Shown here piece by piece: positions 31,677 through 39,411 of a stretch of 64,000 bases of DNA; the stretch's first letter is position 1, and each line of letters begins with the position of its first letter. Under the pieces are notes generated by a model. The model was not told the DNA's origin. It saw nothing but the letters and a program-made list of their open reading frames with translations, and made no database searches. Source of the DNA: Dyadobacter psychrophilus (GTDB lineage: Bacteria; Bacteroidota; Bacteroidia; Cytophagales; Spirosomataceae); the NCBI RefSeq assembly GCF_900167945.1, contig NZ_FUZA01000005.1:329816-393815 (forward strand). The letters are read 5' to 3'. Made by a program: the position numbers and the translations under genes.

Positions 31677-33487
31677 ATTTTATCCGTTAGGGCATTCAAA
31701 AATGCGATAATGTCTTTCTTTTCCTGGTCGGTCAGATGGAGTTGTAGGGGCGAGAGCGTTTGCCGGGGCAGGTCAAGTCCCAACCCTGCGCCGCCGCCCT
31801 TATCATAAAAATCAATCACTTTTTCCAGAGAAGTAAATGCTCCGTTGTGCATATACGGACCGGTTACCGCGGCGTTTCTCACAGTCGGTGTTTTGAATGC
31901 TGCCTCATAGTAAGGTGTGGCGCGCACATCCATGCGTCCGTTGTCCGGGTCTTTCTGGGGATTTGAAAGATCGTCTGTCGCAGTTGTGCCGATGACCTCA
32001 AATTCTGTCAGTGCGTAAAACGGTGGGATGAGCCCATTAAATAGCGGAGCGAAATGGCAAGTCCCACATTGCGCTTTGCCCATAAACAAGTTGAAGCCAT
32101 TAACCTGGGAATCTGTTAAAGCACGCTGATCTCCGGCCATGTAGCGATCAAAATCCGAGTTGTAAGGGTTCAAAGTTTTGATAAAAGCAGCCAGAGCGGA
32201 ATAGATTTGCTGCTCGTCCGGTTTTTGTGTTCGTTTTTTAGGAAAAGCTCTTTTAAATTGGCCTTTGTAAGACTTGTCTTTGAGAAAAAGTTGCATGCTC
32301 CGTGCCGGTATCGCATTCATTTCAGCAGAATCGCGCATCACGGTTTCAATTTGTTCTTCCAATGTTTTAGCCCGCCCGTCCCAAAACTGATTTTGTTGCG
32401 CTGCCGCATAAAAGAGAGTAGGAGCATTGCGTCTGACCGTTGAATGCGGATTAAGGCCAACGCTCTTCGGCAGACCGTCGGTAAAATAATTGGCGGGGTT
32501 GTGGCAGGAAGCACAGCTTTTGGAGCCGTTGCCCGAGAGTCGCGTTTCGAAAAACAGTTTTTTGCCAAGTTCAGCCTGCTTCTTTGTGAGATCATTATCA
32601 TTCACTTCGCCCGCCGGTTGTAAAGCAGAGGGGTTGAACATATGCCCCGCATCGTAACGCAGCATGCCGGGTGGCGCAGAATCCAGCTTCATTTCCCTAA
32701 TCAACACATTCAAATGCTTTTGAAGCGGCAACGCATAGCCGGTAAGAAATTTGAGCCGGTCAAACGAGTCAAATTCAGGGTTATTTCGAAGGAACCTTAG
32801 TGAATTCCCCAAATAGTGGAAGACGCTGTCCTTTTTATTTTTGGCGAGATAGGGCTTTAATGTGAGGGCAATTGTCTCCATGGCTACTGTGGATTCCCAA
32901 ATACCACTTTTCAACATGGGAGCGTCAAATCCGGAGATTCCCAGTGCAATAATGCGAATGAGTTCCAGCCTTACTGCTGCCAGGATCTGTTTATCATTGG
33001 TTTCGAATTTGTACAAAAGCGCATGCAGATCGTTGGCAGCATTGCTTAATAATTCAGCCTGAACGAGCAATTCCTTCTTTGAATCGATGGTAGTAACGCT
33101 GTCAAACAAGATGGCTTCCATATACTGCATGCCAGCTGGCTCCATGTATTCCAGATGTGGTTCTTCGATCTCGTTTTTCGGGGGGCGGTTGTAAATCCTG
33201 GAAGAAGTGAAAAAGAAATGTTCAAGAAAGTACTCGATCCGCTTGTAGGCTAACCGGCTATAAATCAGCTTCGTTTTTGTAATATCAATTGTTTCCTGTC
33301 GATCAGGATCTATGTTTTGGATTGCAGTTGAGAGATCGGCTAAACTGAGCGCATAGGACTTCGAGTCCACTTTGAACCGCGCCACGCTCTGCTCCACACC
33401 AACCGTTCGGGGAGGATGTTTTGTGGAAAAGGCAAGGACAAGAAAGGAGGCAAAAAACAGCAGGGTAAAATTTTTCCTCATTGGCAA
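31673..33487 (-). CDS. Di-haem cytochrome c peroxidase with imelysin-like helical N-terminal domain
   Basis: 604 residues; an alternative ATG at 33481 gives MRKNFTLLFFASFLVLAFST as signal. Residues ~35-275 are helical, with SRLAYKRIEYFLEHFF, YNRPPKNEIEE and PAGMQYMEAILFDS, a pattern like imelysin (iron-regulated) domains; the usual GxHxxE is here GMQYME, with Gln for His. Residues ~295-600 are a cytochrome c peroxidase (MauG-type) with haem motifs CASCH (325-329) and CGTCH (474-478) and MHNGAFTSLEKVIDFYD near the end. It reduces peroxide or oxidises a partner in the periplasm. First gene of a pair with the secreted phosphatase. Confidence 0.86.
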   Translation of the reverse strand: MPMRKNFTLLFFASFLVLAFSTKHPPRTVGVEQSVARFKVDSKSYALSLADLSTAIQNIDPDRQETIDITKTKLIYSRLAYKRIEYFLEHFFFTSSRIYNRPPKNEIEEPHLEYMEPAGMQYMEAILFDSVTTIDSKKELLVQAELLSNAANDLHALLYKFETNDKQILAAVRLELIRIIALGISGFDAPMLKSGIWESTVAMETIALTLKPYLAKNKKDSVFHYLGNSLRFLRNNPEFDSFDRLKFLTGYALPLQKHLNVLIREMKLDSAPPGMLRYDAGHMFNPSALQPAGEVNDNDLTKKQAELGKKLFFETRLSGNGSKSCASCHNPANYFTDGLPKSVGLNPHSTVRRNAPTLFYAAAQQNQFWDGRAKTLEEQIETVMRDSAEMNAIPARSMQLFLKDKSYKGQFKRAFPKKRTQKPDEQQIYSALAAFIKTLNPYNSDFDRYMAGDQRALTDSQVNGFNLFMGKAQCGTCHFAPLFNGLIPPFYALTEFEVIGTTATDDLSNPQKDPDNGRMDVRATPYYEAAFKTPTVRNAAVTGPYMHNGAFTSLEKVIDFYDKGGGAGLGLDLPRQTLSPLQLHLTDQEKKDIIAFLNALTDKI

Positions 33488-33714
33488 AGGGTTCGTTTGC
33501 TACCCTAATATTACAGAGAAAAATCAAATTTTCCCGCGTTGCGGCGTTCGCTTGCGTATAGTGGATCACGTGCCGATTTGAGATCGTGCGGTTTCACTGT
33601 GAATTGTCTGGCATAGTAATTTATGAAACGGCCTGAAAATGATCCGTTTCGAGCGCTGAAACATTGCGGAAGGAAAAAGCGGGTCGCACATTCATCAACA
33701 TTCATATTAACGTA
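33488..33714. other. Gap between divergent peroxidase and glycosyltransferase genes
   Basis: About 227 bases. I find no exact TAnnTTTG in the right orientation for either gene, no hairpin and no small gene. It must hold both promoters. Confidence 0.5.
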
Positions 33715-34956
33715 ATGATCGATACACCAATTTCCAACGATTTTTCTACAAATCATTTGCAGCGTTTGAACATTTCAGGAAGCGGTGAGCCGGATTCGCT
33801 CCCGAAAAACCTGCTTTGTTTCTCTCACCTAAGGTGGGATTTTGTTTACCAACGGCCGCAGCATTTGTTAACGCGCTTTTCGGATATTGCGGCGGTTTAT
33901 TTTCTAGAAGAGCCGATCTTCGGGAAAACGGACGTTCCATATCTCACATTTTCTCAGCGGTTGCCTGATCTTTGGGTTTGTGTGCCGCATTTGGCGGATG
34001 GCCTCACAAAAAATGAGGTCAACGCCCAGCTGCGCGAGCTGATCCGTGTATTTTTTATAAATAAAAAACTGGATGAGTTTATTTTCTGGTATTACACGCC
34101 TATGGCGCTTGAATTTTCATCGCATCTCTCGCCGGGACTGACTGTGTACGATTGTATGGACGAATTGTCGGCATTCAAATTTGCACCGGAAAAGTTGAAG
34201 TCTCTGGAAAAGAATTTGCTGAACAAAGCGGACATTGTTTTCACAGGCGGGCATTCACTTTTTGAGTCTAAAAAAAATCTGCACGCAAACATTCACCCGT
34301 TTCCGAGCAGTATTGACAAAAAGCATTTTGGCCAGGCCAGAAAACAAAATTCCGAGCCCGCAGACCAGGCCGGCATCAAAGGGCCGAAAATTGGATTTTA
34401 TGGCGTAATCGATGAGCGCTTTGACATTGAGCTGATCAGGGAAATTGCCGTAAAGCGACCGGACTGGAACATTGTATTAATAGGGCCCGTTGTGAAGATT
34501 GACCCGAAAACATTGCCTCAAAGCAGTAACATTCATTATCTGGGATCGAAATCCTATGCGCAGTTGCCGGCTTATCTTTCGGGATGGGACGTTGCTATGG
34601 TTCCGTTTCTGCTGAATGAATCCACGCGTTTTATCAGCCCTACCAAGACGCCTGAGTATTTGTGCGCGGGCAAACCTGTTGTTTCCACACCCATCCGCGA
34701 CGTGGTCAATCCTTATGGAAAGAACAAATTGGTTTCGATTGGAAAAAATGGCAATGATTTTGTCGAAGCGATCGCGTATTGGCTTAAAATGAGTGATAAA
34801 AAAGAATGGCTGGGTAATGTTGATAAATTTTTATTAACCAATTCATGGGACCTTACGTGTGCTGATATGACTGACTATATGACGTCCGCATACCGGAACC
34901 GGAAAGTTGTGGCGATGCCAACGCACGCAGTCTCCAAATTGCAGAGCGAACAATGA
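33715..34956 (+). CDS. Glycosyltransferase, GT-B fold (family 1/4-like)
   Basis: 413 residues from ATG 33715 (MIDTPISNDFSTN). The N-terminal half begins LLCFSHLRWDFVYQRPQHLL, as in a group of GT-B enzymes that recognise a nucleotide-sugar. The donor half is clear: GFYGVIDERFDIELIREIA, WNIVLIGPVV, IHYLGSKSYAQLPAYLSGWD, and the C-terminal TKTPEYLCAGKPVVSTP with the Glu that binds the nucleotide sugar. Cytoplasmic, no membrane segment. Its stop overlaps the ATG of the GH1-like gene by four bases (ATGA). In other genomes this pair often accompanies UDP-galactopyranose mutase; that gene is not here. Confidence 0.85.
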   Translation: MIDTPISNDFSTNHLQRLNISGSGEPDSLPKNLLCFSHLRWDFVYQRPQHLLTRFSDIAAVYFLEEPIFGKTDVPYLTFSQRLPDLWVCVPHLADGLTKNEVNAQLRELIRVFFINKKLDEFIFWYYTPMALEFSSHLSPGLTVYDCMDELSAFKFAPEKLKSLEKNLLNKADIVFTGGHSLFESKKNLHANIHPFPSSIDKKHFGQARKQNSEPADQAGIKGPKIGFYGVIDERFDIELIREIAVKRPDWNIVLIGPVVKIDPKTLPQSSNIHYLGSKSYAQLPAYLSGWDVAMVPFLLNESTRFISPTKTPEYLCAGKPVVSTPIRDVVNPYGKNKLVSIGKNGNDFVEAIAYWLKMSDKKEWLGNVDKFLLTNSWDLTCADMTDYMTSAYRNRKVVAMPTHAVSKLQSEQ

Positions 34957-36248
34957 GCCGTCACGACAGCCAGATGGTCAGCAATCCATTTAAGACTTTT
35001 TGGATGGGCGGGTTCGAGTGCGCGGACCAGCTTAATCTCCACGGTGACCGCGTCGATCTGCTGAATGCGACCGGTCACCTGGAATTGATTGAAGAGGATT
35101 ACCGGATGTTGAAGCAGTTCAACATTGCCACGGTACGCGAGGGGATCCGGTGGAGCCAGGTTGAGTATGAACCTTACCGTTATGATTTCAGCGCTGTGAA
35201 GCGCATGATGTTGGCTGGCCGGAAATTTGAAATCCAGCAGATCTGGGATATTTGTCACTTTGGGTATCCATCCGATCTCAACCCTTTGCATCCCCATTTC
35301 ACGAAGCGTTTTGTGGCGCTTTGCAAGGCTTTTGCTTTTTTCTACAATCATTTATCACCGGAAATGCCGCTCATTGTGACGCCTATTAATGAGGTTGGTT
35401 TCATTTCGTGGTTGGCAGGTGATGCAGCGGGAACGGCTCCATATTGTAAAAATAACGGGTGGGAAATGAAGTATGCACTCATGCGCGCCTACATTGCGGG
35501 CGTGCAGGCGCTCAAAGCCTACGATCCGCGGATCAGGATCCTGACAACGGAACCATTAATTAATATTGTCCCCGAAACTGGCGCTACTACGGAAGAGATA
35601 TTGAATGCAAAAGCCGCACATGACCTGCAATATCAGGCGATGGATATGTTATGCGGCAGGATCTGCCCGGAACTGGGTGGAAAGCCTGAGTATCTGGATA
35701 TGCTTGGATTTAACTACTATTATAACAATCAGTGGGTTGCAGAATCACATTTTTACATGGGCTGGAATGATCCTGTTCCCGATCCAAGGTTGCGCAGCCT
35801 GTCGGATCTATTACTGGAAGCACATATGCGTTATGATGTGCCGGTGGTTTTGAGCGAAACGAGCCATCCGCTGGAAGACAGGCCGATATGGATCAAGATG
35901 GTGGCTGAGGAAAGTTGCAAACTGGTGCGCGAAGGCATTCCGCTGTGGGGCGTTTGCTATTATCCCGTGATCGACAGGCCAGACTGGGATGATCTCACTA
36001 ACTGGCACCACTCGGGGATATGGGATGCGGATCCATTGTCGCCTGTGCGTGGGCGCGTGTTGAATGAGCCGGCCGCAAACGCATTGTTGTACGGACAGGC
36101 GAATTTGCAGCAGGTTCTTGCTACGGCACAGAATCAGTATGCATATAAAAGGAAAGATCGGACGTCAATGCTGGACTATATTACTAAATTGCCAGGCAAG
36201 ATTATGTCAGATCTATTTTCGCATGCAGACGACGTTTCCCAGGCTTGA
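34953..36248 (+). CDS. GH1-like glycoside hydrolase
   Basis: 431 residues, no signal peptide. A (beta/alpha)8 barrel related to family GH1: WMGGFECADQLN, ATVREGIRWSQVEYEP, IVTPINEVGF with the acid/base Glu147, and VVLSETSHPLEDR with the nucleophile Glu302. It is divergent from canonical beta-glucosidases, so both the substrate and hydrolytic activity are open. It is translationally coupled to the preceding glycosyltransferase and overlaps the following AraC gene by 26 bases, so the three act as one unit, perhaps making and trimming a cell-surface glycan or glycolipid. Confidence 0.8.
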   Translation: MSRHDSQMVSNPFKTFWMGGFECADQLNLHGDRVDLLNATGHLELIEEDYRMLKQFNIATVREGIRWSQVEYEPYRYDFSAVKRMMLAGRKFEIQQIWDICHFGYPSDLNPLHPHFTKRFVALCKAFAFFYNHLSPEMPLIVTPINEVGFISWLAGDAAGTAPYCKNNGWEMKYALMRAYIAGVQALKAYDPRIRILTTEPLINIVPETGATTEEILNAKAAHDLQYQAMDMLCGRICPELGGKPEYLDMLGFNYYYNNQWVAESHFYMGWNDPVPDPRLRSLSDLLLEAHMRYDVPVVLSETSHPLEDRPIWIKMVAEESCKLVREGIPLWGVCYYPVIDRPDWDDLTNWHHSGIWDADPLSPVRGRVLNEPAANALLYGQANLQQVLATAQNQYAYKRKDRTSMLDYITKLPGKIMSDLFSHADDVSQA

Positions 36249-37107
36249 CATTGGCCCGCTTTCCGAATATAAGGAGGACGATGTCATGATCAGCCGGTTT
36301 GAAGATTATTTGAAAGAACATCAGAACCTGGTGTTCCCGCACCGGCACAACTTTTACCATCTGGTGTTCTTTACGGAAGGTGGCGGGTTCCATACCATTG
36401 ACTTCAACCATTTCAATGTATACCCGCCACAGATCTATTTTATGATCCCGGGCCAAGTGCATTCCTGGGATTTTGAGGGTGAGATGAAGGGATATGTTGT
36501 CAATTTTTCAGAATCATTTTTCCAGTCGTTCCTGCTCAGACCCGACTATCTCGACTCCTTTTCTTTTTTTGATGGAGACAGTTCCAATAACGTAGTTGCC
36601 GTAAGGAAAGACATACAGCCAAACATTGTCGGGCTTTTTGAAGAATTACTATTGCAAGCTGGAAACGCGAAATTTCGGGAAGACATTATCCGTGTTTTAC
36701 TCTTGCACATTTTCTTGCTTCTGGAACAGAGCAATGCGCAGGACAAAAAACAAAATGCCCGTCATCAGCAAAACCCGTTGATCAGGAACTTTCAAAAGCT
36801 AATCGAAAAAAATTTTACAAAGATTAAACAGCCAGGGGAATATGCTGATTTACTGCACGTTACACCCAATCACCTTAATGCGCTTTGCAAGGAACATTTG
36901 AGCTTGCAGGCGGGAGCAGTGATCAGGAACAGGATTGTGCTGGAAGCGAAAAGATTGCTCATCAATCTGGATTTCACAGTGTCCGAGATTGCTTACAAGC
37001 TGAATTTTAACGATAATTCTTATTTTACCCGATTTTTTAAAAAGGAGACAGGCATGACGCCCGAAGTTTTCCGGGCGAAATCTGCCAACCATTCGGCTAA
37101 ACTTTAG
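36223..37107 (+). CDS. AraC family transcriptional regulator with cupin sensor
   Basis: 294 residues from ATG 36223 (MQTTFPRLDIGPLSEYKEDD); a longer upstream frame runs through the GH1-like gene and is rejected. The N-terminal cupin (about 30-110: FPHRHNFYHLVFFTEGGGFH, YPPQIYFMIPGQVHSWDFEG) would bind a sugar or related ligand. The C-terminal HTH pair (about 195-285) includes EYADLLHVTPNHLNALCKEH and FTVSEIAYKLNFNDNSYFTR. Its start lies inside the glycosidase gene, which implies cotranscription, so it probably controls this glycan operon or targets elsewhere. Confidence 0.87.
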   Translation: MQTTFPRLDIGPLSEYKEDDVMISRFEDYLKEHQNLVFPHRHNFYHLVFFTEGGGFHTIDFNHFNVYPPQIYFMIPGQVHSWDFEGEMKGYVVNFSESFFQSFLLRPDYLDSFSFFDGDSSNNVVAVRKDIQPNIVGLFEELLLQAGNAKFREDIIRVLLLHIFLLLEQSNAQDKKQNARHQQNPLIRNFQKLIEKNFTKIKQPGEYADLLHVTPNHLNALCKEHLSLQAGAVIRNRIVLEAKRLLINLDFTVSEIAYKLNFNDNSYFTRFFKKETGMTPEVFRAKSANHSAKL

Positions 37108-37487
37108 TGCTTTACCGCCTCCTGGTCCTGTGGCTTGATGAACAATGCAAGCCATGATCGACGGGCCAAACGATAAAAATAAGGTGTCAGAATGATAAGG
37201 ACCGGAATGATGGACATTAAGAAATAATCCAGATACGGTTCGAAAAAGTTTACGAAGATCAAAAAATAGATCACCATAAAGGCGACATAAAATGAATAGC
37301 TCATGTACAACGCGCCCTGGTAGAAGCCCGGTTCAGGGACCAGATTCTCGCCGCAATGCGGACAGCGCTTATTCATTTTATCGAAATTTTTCAGATTGTA
37401 GGCGCTTTTTGTAATGAAAAAATCACCCACACCACATCTGGGGCATTTATTAAAAAGAACGCTATATAATTTACTTGGCTTTGCCAT
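37104..37487 (-). CDS. DUF983 family small membrane protein
   Basis: 127 residues from ATG 37487; an in-frame ATG at 37511 would add eight residues. Two CPxCG knuckles (NKCPRCGVGDFF about 13-24 and KRCPHCGENLVPEPG) are followed by two hydrophobic segments (YSFYVAFMVIYFLIFVNFF and FLMSIIPVLIILTPYF). This is the standard DUF983 layout; the role is unknown, possibly in membrane or cytochrome assembly. Convergent with and overlapping the AraC gene by four bases. Confidence 0.85.
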   Translation of the reverse strand: MAKPSKLYSVLFNKCPRCGVGDFFITKSAYNLKNFDKMNKRCPHCGENLVPEPGFYQGALYMSYSFYVAFMVIYFLIFVNFFEPYLDYFLMSIIPVLIILTPYFYRLARRSWLALFIKPQDQEAVKH

Positions 37488-37624
37488 GGCATCGAAGTTT
37501 TGAATTGACACAAATTTCGCCAGAAATCAGCTCAGAAAGAAAGACTGATGGTATGTTTTATGGCACTGATCAACGATTGACTAAAAAACCGTGCTTGATT
37601 TTGCTGTAAAAATTCAGCGGCCGG

Positions 37625-38206
37625 TCAGCGCAGGTTATTAATGTAATGCGACATCTGCGGAACGTCCAAAATGTGGTCAATTACGGTGTGCATCATGGCA
37701 TAATGCGGCATGTAGGGCATCTGGGCAGTATCCGGATTCTGTACAATGGTCGTGCCGCCAGCTTTCTTTACCTGGGACAGGCCTTTTGTCCCGTCTTCGT
37801 TTGCTCCAGATAGCAGTAGCGCCACCAGTGAAGGTCCGTACACTTCCGCTGCGGACTCAAATGTGACATCAATGCTGGGGCGGCTGAAATTGATCTTTTC
37901 GGAATAGTCTAGAGAGAAACTTTCTTGCTTTTCTATCAGCAAATGATAATCTGCCGGTGCCAGATAAATGTGTCCCGCCCGGATCACATCCTTATCCTCC
38001 ACCTCGCGGGTAGGCGACATTGTTTTTGTGGACAGTAAATCAGAAAGAGAGGAATCTGCGGAATGGCGGCGGTGCAGCACGATGATAATGGCAAATGGCA
38101 AGTTGCTTTTCAACAAAGGCAACAGGTTGAAAAGCACCTGCAGGCTGCCCGCAGATCCGCCGATTATCAGCGCTTTTACGGCCTTTGCTACATGATTTTC
38201 TTCCAT
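37625..38206 (-). CDS. cheB: CheB-type protein-glutamate methylesterase, no receiver domain
   Basis: 193 residues, only the catalytic domain of CheB. The triad is visible: Ser18 in IGGSAGSLQ, His44 in IVLHRRHS, and the Asp in LLSGANEDGTKGL. The N-terminal receiver of chemotaxis CheB is absent, so activity is probably set by partners rather than phosphorylation of itself. It removes methyl esters or deamidates Gln in a coiled-coil sensor. It overlaps cheR by 19 bases and is last in a five-gene sensory operon that lacks cheA, cheW and any methyl-accepting receptor. Confidence 0.9.
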   Translation of the reverse strand: MEENHVAKAVKALIIGGSAGSLQVLFNLLPLLKSNLPFAIIIVLHRRHSADSSLSDLLSTKTMSPTREVEDKDVIRAGHIYLAPADYHLLIEKQESFSLDYSEKINFSRPSIDVTFESAAEVYGPSLVALLLSGANEDGTKGLSQVKKAGGTTIVQNPDTAQMPYMPHYAMMHTVIDHILDVPQMSHYINNLR

Positions 38207-38997
38207 ATTTTCTCCCGGTTAAGCTGCTTGAACTTGTTCTGTATCACCGAAAATTTAAGCGTTTCCTTTGTGCCCAATGCCAGGTATCCAAGCGTTCCCA
38301 AGCTGGCGTCAAAAAGTTTCAAAACCCTGTCCTGCAAGTCTTTATCAAAATAAATAAGCACATTTCTGCACAAAATGAGGTCAAATTCATTGAATGAACT
38401 GTCAGAAACCAGGTTATGGGTTGAAATAATGATCTTTTCCGAAAGCTCTTTGTTGAACTTCGCCTGCCCGTAATTGGCTGTATAATATTCAGAAAAGTCT
38501 TTCAGCCCGCCTGATTCAATGTAGCTTTCGGAATATTGCTTCATTTGCTGCAACGGAAAAATGCCTTTCCTTACTTTTTCGAGGACACTTGGATTGAGAT
38601 CTGTGGCATATAGCAGTGATTTTCGAAGTAAGCCGGCTTCTTTCAATAAAATAGCCATGGAAAACACTTCCTCACCCGTGGAGCAGCCTGCATGCCAGAT
38701 CCTTATAAACGGCTTTGTGCCCAACACAGGCAGTATATCGTCCCGCAAAGACTTATAAAAGGAAGGGTCGCGAAACATCTCTGTAACATTTACAGTGATT
38801 TCCTCAACAAACCTTTTCAGATAACTTTCATCTGTCCTGACCTTATACCGGAATTCCGCAAAACTTGGGAATTTATCGATGGAAACAAGACGGACAATGC
38901 GCCTTTTAAGGGACGCTTTGGAATAGCTGGTAAAGTCGTACCCATAAATGTCCAGCAAGTCAGTTAGCAGCAATTCAACATCCTCGTCCTCAATCAT
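38188..38997 (-). CDS. cheR: CheR-type SAM-dependent protein-glutamate O-methyltransferase
   Basis: 269 residues from ATG 38997, six bases after the stop of the upstream receiver gene; longer starts run into that gene. The N-terminal helical part (about 1-75, DLLDIYGYDFTSYSKASLKR) precedes the SAM-binding fold: IWHAGCSTGEEVFSMAIL, LLYATDLNPSVLEKVRKGIF, FDLILCRNVLIYFDKDLQ. It should methylate Glu side chains on a coiled-coil sensor. The best local candidate is the Glu/Gln-rich linker of the hybrid kinase at 39412-43014. Confidence 0.92.
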   Translation of the reverse strand: MIEDEDVELLLTDLLDIYGYDFTSYSKASLKRRIVRLVSIDKFPSFAEFRYKVRTDESYLKRFVEEITVNVTEMFRDPSFYKSLRDDILPVLGTKPFIRIWHAGCSTGEEVFSMAILLKEAGLLRKSLLYATDLNPSVLEKVRKGIFPLQQMKQYSESYIESGGLKDFSEYYTANYGQAKFNKELSEKIIISTHNLVSDSSFNEFDLILCRNVLIYFDKDLQDRVLKLFDASLGTLGYLALGTKETLKFSVIQNKFKQLNREKIWKKIM

Positions 38998-39002
38998 CTT
39001 TT

Positions 39003-39368
39003 CTATATGTCTTTTAAAAGCTGCAACAATTTTTCGACATCGATGGGCTTCGAAATGTAGTCGTCCGCTCCCGCCCGCAGGCATTTTTCACGGTCGCCCA
39101 CCATGGCTTGCGCGGTAACTGCATACACCGGCGTATTTTTCCTGCTATCTATTTTTTTGATCAGGGGAATGGCATCATAGCCATCCATTTCGGGCATCAT
39201 CATATCGATCAGAATCGCGTCAACGGCTTCATCCGTTCTTAGCAAATCCAATGCCTCAGGCGCGCCGCTGCACGAAATACAGTCGTATGACTTTGCTTTT
39301 AAAGTCGCTTTCAGGGCAAAAATGTTACGTGCATCATCGTCAATAATCAGCACTTTTTTCTTATTCAT
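39003..39368 (-). CDS. Single-domain response regulator
   Basis: 121 residues from ATG 39368 (MNKKKVLIIDDDARNIFALK). A complete receiver: acidic pocket DDD near 10-12, phospho-acceptor Asp in AILIDMMMPEMDG, Thr/Lys in VYAVTAQAM and YISKPID. No output domain. The opening DDDARNIFALK is very like the third receiver of the adjacent hybrid kinase (DDDVRNIFSLS), suggesting duplication or shared partners. It lies between the hybrid kinase (43 bases) and cheR (5 bases). Confidence 0.9.
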   Translation of the reverse strand: MNKKKVLIIDDDARNIFALKATLKAKSYDCISCSGAPEALDLLRTDEAVDAILIDMMMPEMDGYDAIPLIKKIDSRKNTPVYAVTAQAMVGDREKCLRAGADDYISKPIDVEKLLQLLKDI

Positions 39369-39411
39369 AGAGAGGTCATTTCCGGCGAGCGGATTATTAA
39401 GCTGGTAAAAC

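Noticed and set aside
36064-36222. N-terminal extension of the second AraC gene
   Set aside because: It would read 159 bases out of frame through the GH1-like gene; the ATG at 36223 gives the normal family start.
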